Of a stretch of DNA of 64,000 nucleotides, positions 58,914-64,000 are shown piece after piece (the first letter of the stretch is position 1; every line of letters begins with the position of its first letter). The stretch is taken from NCBI RefSeq assembly GCF_003014755.1, contig NZ_PYAW01000001.1:930001-994000 (forward strand), written 5' to 3'. A program made the position numbers and the translations under genes. Below the pieces are notes generated by a model. That model did not search any database, was not told the origin of the DNA, and saw only the letters and a program-made list of their open reading frames with translations. This DNA comes from Chitinophaga niastensis (GTDB lineage Bacteria > Bacteroidota > Bacteroidia > Chitinophagales > Chitinophagaceae).

Positions 58914-59519
58914 TTATCTGGTTTGAGCAGGAAGATGTAGGATTTGGTTCATATACTCCAATTTAGGTAATGGAGAAAGGTCAAAACGCTCGTCACGCAA
59001 TAGTTCCAGCACATGCCCCAGTTGTTGTGCCTGTTCTTTTATATCCAGCGTATCCATCCGGTGTACACCAAAAATCACATAGGGTGCTGCATATTGCATA
59101 TTGCACAACAACGCAGTTTGTATAAAAGGCAGTAAAAAGTCATGCACCGTATGCGCATGATGTCCTTGCGGATGGTAAGCACCTTCTTGTCCACCTGTAG
59201 AAATAATATTGCTGAAATACTTGCCCTGTAAGGCTTTCCCGGTATGTCCATATGCCCAGCCGTGTTCCAGCACCAGGTCTATCCACTGTTTTACAATAGC
59301 CGGTGCACTATACCAGTAAAAAGGATGTTGCATTAATATGATATCATGTTGCTCCATTAACTTTTGCTCACGTGCTACATTGATATCCAGATCCGGATAC
59401 TGCTCATACAGGTCATTAAAAGTGATGCCTGGTATACCTTTTATGGTTTTCAGCAATTGGGCATGTACCCTGGATTTTTCCAGCGCAGGATGCGCAAAAT
59501 TGATCAATACTTTAGCCAT
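58914..59519 (-). CDS. KefF/KefG-like NAD(P)H oxidoreductase
   Basis: This is a 201-residue flavodoxin-like fold: KVLINFAHPALEKSRVHAQL at the N-terminus, DIILMQHPFYWYSAPAIVKQ and WIDLVLEHGWAYGHTGKALQ, the NQO1/KefF pattern. KefF-type proteins bind FMN and reduce quinones, and they are the cytosolic regulatory subunit needed for full activity of KefC. It is directly upstream of the antiporter gene (stop and next start 1 nt apart), so partner function is well supported. Its leader region is a palindromic repeat (59529-59609). Confidence 0.92.
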   Translation of the reverse strand: MAKVLINFAHPALEKSRVHAQLLKTIKGIPGITFNDLYEQYPDLDINVAREQKLMEQHDIILMQHPFYWYSAPAIVKQWIDLVLEHGWAYGHTGKALQGKYFSNIISTGGQEGAYHPQGHHAHTVHDFLLPFIQTALLCNMQYAAPYVIFGVHRMDTLDIKEQAQQLGHVLELLRDERFDLSPLPKLEYMNQILHLPAQTR

Positions 59520-59528
59520 GAATAAAAA

Positions 59529-59609
59529 AATTACGAATTACGAATTGCGAATTACGGATCGAAGCGATCTTCGCTTATAATCGTAATTCCCAATTCGTAA
59601 TTCGTAATT
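59529..59609. repeat. 28-bp inverted repeat built from ATTACGAATTACG units
   Basis: Arms 59529-59556 and 59582-59609 are reverse complements at 27 of 28 positions, with a 25-nt centre that holds a smaller dyad (GAAGCGATCTTCGC). The arm repeats the unit ATTACGA. It lies between the ClC gene and the KefF-like gene, both on the minus strand, with the 3-prime arm 9 nt from the ClC stop and the 5-prime arm 10 nt from the KefF-like ATG. It is a second family distinct from the 50072 repeat. Confidence 0.85.
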
Positions 59610-59617
59610 AATTTAAC

Positions 59618-61468
59618 TCATCCCTCTGAATATTCCTGTAATAATAATCTGTATTTATTAAGAATGCTTGATTTGGAGATAAAACCAATCAGCCGCTTAT
59701 CCTGTACCACCGGCAAATTCCAGGCATGTACATCATCAAATTTTTTGATTACGCCGTTAATGTTCTCTTTTAAATGAACCACTGCCGCAGGTGCCTGCAT
59801 CAGTTTTTTTACGGTAACAGTATCATACAGCTCCGGGTTAAACATAATGGGCCTGATATCATCCAGTGTAATAATGCCTTCAAAAAGTTGCTGCTCATTT
59901 ATTACCGCAATAATGTTTCTGGTGCCTTCTTTTACCAGTTCTATCAGCTGTCGCAGCGTGGCATCAATACTGATTACCTGCACATCCTTTTCTACCAGGT
60001 CTTCCATTTTCAGGAGCAGGAGAATATTTTTATCGTGCGCACGTGTAAATATTTTTCCATCTTTTGCCAGTTCTTTAAGTTCCGGAGAGATAGGAGAAAA
60101 CCATTTTGCCAGCAGGAAAGAGATGGTAGATACAATCATCAGGGGGATGAACAGATCATAACCCGAACTGGATTCAGCAATCAGGAAGATAGCAGTGAGC
60201 GGTGCGTACATTACACCGGCCATCACGCCAGCCATTCCTACTATTACCAGGTTGGTAACAGGGATATCAGTAATACCCAGCTGTTGACATAACATAGCAA
60301 AGAAAAATCCCAGGAAGCCACCTGCAAATAAAGAAGGAGCAAAGTTACCACCATTACCACCACTCTGGATAGTAATAGAGGCAGCAAATGCTTTCAGTAA
60401 ACAGATACAACCGGTGAACACCAGTATCATCCAGCTTTGTATGGGAAGATAGCGGAAGAAACTGTTTTGCAAAATCGTTTCACCGTTGCCGTTAGCCAAT
60501 GACTTCACGCTGGTGTAGCCCTCACCAAATAATGGCGGCAACACTACGCAAAGGGCTGATACCAGTAAGCCACCCAGCATGGCTCTTCGTAGTGCGCTCC
60601 ACTTCAGGTGATGAAAAAAATGCTCCACCTTCTGTGAGATTACCACATAATAACGGGCATACAATCCGCTCAACAGCCCAAGAATAATATAATAAGGAAG
60701 ATTACGATAGTTAAAGGCAACACGGGTTTCAAAATGGAATAATGCTTCTTCCTGCAAAATAATTTTAGATAGCAGGCTGCCGCAAACTGCTGCCACCACT
60801 AATGGCATGAAATCGGAAAATACCACACCGGTTAAAAGGATTTCAAAAGCAAACATCATCCCTGCAATGGGGGCATTAAAAGCTGCTGCAATACCAGCGG
60901 TAGCGCCGGCAGCCAGTAATAACGTACGTTCTTTATATCCCAGATTGTAAATCCGGGCAAAATTGGACCCAAGTGCTGCTCCCGTTACTGCTATGGGGCT
61001 TTCCAAACCCGCCGATCCTCCCAAACCCACAGTGATAGCGCTTTGCAGTACCTGTGAATACATTTTTACCGGCGGTATCAAACTGGAATTCTGTGCGATT
61101 TCGTGTAATATGGCGGGGATCCCCTTTCTGGACTGACCTTTGAAAAACCAGATCACCATCAGGGTCGTTAAAACAATACCCAGAAAAGGAAAGACGATAT
61201 AAAAGATTACCTGTGTGCTGAAATGTACTTTATAAGTGATAAAGTAATGGATGTAGTGAACCAGCATTTTTAAAATTACGCCTGCAATTCCGGCGGTACA
61301 GCCCACTATAATACCAGATAGCAGGAGGAACTGGTTCCTGTTCATTTTACTGTGCAGCCAATGTATAATCAGTTCATAGCTCCTGGCCTTCTTCATACTA
61401 TACTTCTCGAAATCCTTTTTAAATCGGAAGAAGCTATGGTATTTCCGGATGCGGTTAAATTGACTCAT
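59618..61468 (-). CDS. ClC-family chloride channel/antiporter with two CBS domains
   Basis: The 616-residue protein has the ClC core with about eighteen helices (residues 40-430): QSRKGIPAILHEIAQNSSLI, the gate motif GLGGSAGLESPIAVTGAALG (Glu of the ExP gate), GATAGIAAAFNAPIAGMMFA and the pore end GGNGGNFAPSLFAGGFLGF. The CBS pair covers about residues 480-600 (VEKDVQVISIDATLRQLIEL, then GIITLDDIRPI and VQDKRLIGFISKSSIL). CBS domains bind adenine nucleotides and tune transport. It lies 17 nt downstream of a transglutaminase-like gene on the same strand. Confidence 0.93.
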   Translation of the reverse strand: MSQFNRIRKYHSFFRFKKDFEKYSMKKARSYELIIHWLHSKMNRNQFLLLSGIIVGCTAGIAGVILKMLVHYIHYFITYKVHFSTQVIFYIVFPFLGIVLTTLMVIWFFKGQSRKGIPAILHEIAQNSSLIPPVKMYSQVLQSAITVGLGGSAGLESPIAVTGAALGSNFARIYNLGYKERTLLLAAGATAGIAAAFNAPIAGMMFAFEILLTGVVFSDFMPLVVAAVCGSLLSKIILQEEALFHFETRVAFNYRNLPYYIILGLLSGLYARYYVVISQKVEHFFHHLKWSALRRAMLGGLLVSALCVVLPPLFGEGYTSVKSLANGNGETILQNSFFRYLPIQSWMILVFTGCICLLKAFAASITIQSGGNGGNFAPSLFAGGFLGFFFAMLCQQLGITDIPVTNLVIVGMAGVMAGVMYAPLTAIFLIAESSSGYDLFIPLMIVSTISFLLAKWFSPISPELKELAKDGKIFTRAHDKNILLLLKMEDLVEKDVQVISIDATLRQLIELVKEGTRNIIAVINEQQLFEGIITLDDIRPIMFNPELYDTVTVKKLMQAPAAVVHLKENINGVIKKFDDVHAWNLPVVQDKRLIGFISKSSILNKYRLLLQEYSEG

Positions 61469-61484
61469 TAGGCAAATTTAGGGA

Positions 61485-62393
61485 TCAGAGCTCAATCAAT
61501 GCGTAAACTTTATCATTCATATAAGGTCCGCCAGGGTGACGGGCAGTGTAATCAAGGTTAATCCAATACTCCCCTTTGAGCTCATGATAATATATTTCTT
61601 TTACTACCGGCCTCGGGAAAAGCGTTACTATGGCCTGTTTCATGATTTCGAAATCTGCGCGGTCGCCGCAGTACAGTTCCGGATACGCATGTCCTTTCAC
61701 CAGCACAATACGGCATCGCGCGCCAATTGATTGCAAACAGGACACCATTAATATAGAGTGATCATCACAATCACCACCTAAACCGTTTTGTATGGTTTCC
61801 TGTGGTGTGGCAAAATATTCATCACGCCGGGAGTCCAGCACATATTTAAACTGGTTGTTGATAAAGCGGAACAAGGATAGGAACCGTGTTATCTTACCAT
61901 ATTTATAAAAATATTCATCGTAATGGTCGAGGGAATGTTTTACAGAAAAGTTGCGTACCACAGAATCCTGGAAGTTAATTTTTTCCCGGATGCCCCTTAC
62001 CGTTTTATCCCGGTAACTCTCTACCCGCCTGGGGTACAGACTGAGGATATCCAGCTGTTTGCTGTCTTTGGCTCCCCAATTTCCCTGTACCATACCTTTG
62101 TAGTCGTTGAGTACATTGGTGAAAGTATAGCGGTCGGAATATTTATTAATCAGCAGCAGGCCGCATACCAGCAAAAAGACAGGAATAATAAGTGGTCTGA
62201 ATATCCAACGGAAGAGATATATAAGGAGAAAGCTGATAATGACAGATACACCCAGATCTACATGCCAGCCATTTGCTACAAGGGGAGGTACAAAGCGGTT
62301 GATGTAAGGCGCAAGTAGCAATAATGTCAACAGGCTCAATAAGTTGAGCAATGATTTTTGCGCTGCGGTGTATTTGCTTTCATCAATGGCCAT
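61485..62393 (-). CDS. Transglutaminase-like membrane protein
   Basis: The 302-residue protein has three to four membrane helices in its first 85 residues (LLNLLSLLTLLLLAPYINRF, then VIISFLLIYLFRWIF). A soluble transglutaminase-like domain follows, with LGGDCDDHSILMVSCLQSIG (Cys nucleophile near 217), GHAYPELYC (catalytic His) and YWINLDYTARHPGGPY (Asp). The order C-H-D is intact, so it may be a protease or cross-linking enzyme at the membrane. The function is unknown. It ends 17 nt upstream of the ClC gene start (same operon). Confidence 0.85.
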   Translation of the reverse strand: MAIDESKYTAAQKSLLNLLSLLTLLLLAPYINRFVPPLVANGWHVDLGVSVIISFLLIYLFRWIFRPLIIPVFLLVCGLLLINKYSDRYTFTNVLNDYKGMVQGNWGAKDSKQLDILSLYPRRVESYRDKTVRGIREKINFQDSVVRNFSVKHSLDHYDEYFYKYGKITRFLSLFRFINNQFKYVLDSRRDEYFATPQETIQNGLGGDCDDHSILMVSCLQSIGARCRIVLVKGHAYPELYCGDRADFEIMKQAIVTLFPRPVVKEIYYHELKGEYWINLDYTARHPGGPYMNDKVYALIEL

Positions 62394-62425
62394 TACGTAT
62401 GCAATAAAGCAAAATTATGCCATAA

Positions 62426-64000
62426 TCATCTTGCAAAATTAGAAACCGCCTGTTTAAATGAAGTACTTTTTCTGATGAGTTCTATTTGTTGGAGATTATC
62501 ATTTTTCTGTTTATCCATTTGCAGTTGCTGATAAATTTTGTTGAGTAAGCCAAAATTCATCAGGGCAAGTACTTTGAAATCCAGCTTCTGTGCATTTTCC
62601 ACGGCTGTTTCAGCGGTACGGATAGCTTTGTTGAATTCGTGTTCACTAAAATAAACACTGGCATGCAACATCTTTTGTACAGATTCCAGGTATTTGCCTC
62701 CAAAATATTCAACAGAATATTTTTTGATTACCTGGTCTGTATGTCTGCAAATGCGTTCCGCAGATTTGGTGTTGCCTAATCCGAGGTAAGCCTGCGCCTG
62801 CCAGCATAATAACATAAGCCGCAATGAATCCGTTTTGCGATGTTGTAGCGAAGGATAGGATTCAAAAATGCGGGTGGTGAAAGTCAGCAGGTGTTCATTA
62901 TCTCCCAGCAGGGTAAATACAAGACCCATATTACGGAACACAATTTCCTGTGGTACAGACATCGGTTTTTTCCCTCTTCCGCCCCAGTAACGGAAGTAAT
63001 TGTAAATTTTCTCACGGATGTCTTCATTGATGATGCCAAACTTGAGAAATTCGTAGATAAACAGCTGTATTTCATATGGACTTACCCACAGCTCTTCTTC
63101 AAATTCTTCCGCAGTATATATCTTTTTAATATTATTCAGCTCCTGTTCACATTGCTCTGCATCTAACTGTAGCAGGGCCATGGTAAATAGTTTACTTCTG
63201 ATCTTCAGCTTGTCTTCGCGGGCTTCTGCCAGGCCTAGCAAGGCTGTCAGCACTTTTCGTTTTCGGAAATGAATGAATTCATCGCTGATAAAAGGACTGA
63301 TCGGATTTTTTTTGAAGAATCCTGCCGGGAAGATGGATTTGAGTTCACCTTGATTATTGCCGTCGTGCTGATAGTGTAATACCAGGTATTCCAGCAGGTG
63401 CGATTTTTCAATATTGCTCAGCGGCAGATGCAACATTTTAATGATGCCATCTATTTGGGCGTGATTGATGGCGTAGCGGAGCAGCCATCTGAATACGCCT
63501 ATTCTGTAAGGTGACTGTGGCAGATGATCCAGTATCTTCATCAATAACTGTTCATTGATCTCCTGTTCATTTTTTTGCAGATAGTGCATTGCCACAAAAT
63601 ATTCCAGCAACATAGTGTGGGCAAACCGCACCTTTACATGAAACATAATTTCCTGGCTCAGGTTTTCTTCTACCAATATATTATCTGCCAGTAATTCTTT
63701 ATATGCCGGAAAGAGGTCTGCATTTTGATTCAGGAGCAGGTGTTTATCTGTATAGATTCCTCCCCTGCCCAGGTCCAGTAAAACCAGCAGTTTCTCTATG
63801 ATCTTTATTTTAAATGAATTGCTTTGTGCATTGAACACCCGGTTTTGAATGAACCGGGAAACAATCTCGAACAAGCTGAGATGTTCATCAACAAAAGTTT
63901 GATCGGGGCCGGTATTCAGCTGGCAAAACAACTGGAGATAGTAAGGATGCCGGAGCTTCTGTAAAAAGTTCTCTGAAAACAGTCTTACCGTTGCCGGATC
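62426..64000 (-). CDS. Large helical protein, probable NACHT/STAND-type ATPase C-terminus (cut by window edge)
   Basis: Translation on the minus strand stays open to base 64000 (DPATVRLFSENFLQKL first), so the N-terminus is outside the window. The first visible part (LRHPYYLQLFCQLNTG, then FEIVSRFIQNRVF) reads like the winged-helix lid after a NACHT/AAA NTPase domain, where a Pro follows a hydrophobic helix. The rest is a long row of helices like TPR or HEAT repeats (for example LMLLCWQAQAYLGLGNTKSA at about 400-420 of the visible part). Walker motifs would lie outside. STAND proteins of this size are common in phage defence and signalling; that role is not shown here. Confidence 0.6.
   Translation of the reverse strand, partial: DPATVRLFSENFLQKLRHPYYLQLFCQLNTGPDQTFVDEHLSLFEIVSRFIQNRVFNAQSNSFKIKIIEKLLVLLDLGRGGIYTDKHLLLNQNADLFPAYKELLADNILVEENLSQEIMFHVKVRFAHTMLLEYFVAMHYLQKNEQEINEQLLMKILDHLPQSPYRIGVFRWLLRYAINHAQIDGIIKMLHLPLSNIEKSHLLEYLVLHYQHDGNNQGELKSIFPAGFFKKNPISPFISDEFIHFRKRKVLTALLGLAEAREDKLKIRSKLFTMALLQLDAEQCEQELNNIKKIYTAEEFEEELWVSPYEIQLFIYEFLKFGIINEDIREKIYNYFRYWGGRGKKPMSVPQEIVFRNMGLVFTLLGDNEHLLTFTTRIFESYPSLQHRKTDSLRLMLLCWQAQAYLGLGNTKSAERICRHTDQVIKKYSVEYFGGKYLESVQKMLHASVYFSEHEFNKAIRTAETAVENAQKLDFKVLALMNFGLLNKIYQQLQMDKQKNDNLQQIELIRKSTSFKQAVSNFAR

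Overview
The window reads as a chromosomal segment of a Bacteroidota bacterium, most likely a Chitinophagaceae (Chitinophaga-like) member. Support comes from LytS/LytTR signalling, an outer-membrane beta-barrel receptor with a carboxypeptidase-regulatory-like domain, GH92 mannosidase, M13 peptidase, Bacteroidota-type promoters (TTTG / TAnnTTTG), weak Shine-Dalgarno signals and many SusCD-lineage-like secreted proteins. The assignment is inferred from gene content; no rRNA is present.

Layout. 1-13262: a peptide-natural-product (RiPP) neighbourhood. An outer-membrane receptor fragment and a C39-peptidase ABC exporter lie on the minus strand, divergent from a LytS/LytTR two-component pair. Then come a Cys-free class-I-lanthipeptide-type precursor, a receiver-only protein, a double-glycine-leader peptide, a full-length LanB dehydratase, a reduced HlyD-like protein, a six-cysteine double-glycine peptide and a glycosyltransferase. 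No LanC cyclase is visible. 13324-15889: tRNA-Gly(CCC), two hypothetical genes, a strong terminator and a secreted amidohydrolase. 16236-27457: a tightly coupled minus-strand operon recD-recC-recB-hsdM-hsdS, with no hsdR in the window. 27567-32708: Pth2, YwbE, gene relics, a tRNA 3-prime scar, a response regulator split into two overlapping genes, a protein made of four 23-residue repeats, and small lineage-specific genes. 32876-43128: an AT-rich defence island: XRE regulator, an unknown protein, an XRE relic, Vsr, a C5-cytosine methyltransferase, a MORC/MutL-like GHKL ATPase, a Z1 helicase, a PD-(D/E)XK protein and an AIPR protein, mostly spaced 3-19 nt or overlapping.

43265-64000: Crp/Fnr regulator, SRPBCC protein, ABC exporter, GT87-like membrane protein, GH92, a GH10-like hydrolase, a CBM9-like protein, a GxxExxY cassette, an M13 peptidase, a DUF5009-type acyltransferase, a Kef-type K+/H+ antiporter with its KefF-like oxidoreductase, a ClC channel with CBS domains, a transglutaminase-like protein and a truncated NACHT/STAND-like protein.

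Most notable: (i) a 653-bp GxxExxY gene cassette bounded by 41-bp inverted repeats (40/41 identical) made of 9-bp units, with a solo perfect 41-bp palindrome 2.2 kb away; one arm reads in frame as the hydrophobic core of the neighbouring CBM9-like protein's signal peptide. (ii) The recDCB-hsdMS operon. (iii) The Cys-free lanthipeptide-type cluster. (iv) The MORC-Z1-AIPR methyltransferase system, next to a duplicated regulator relic.
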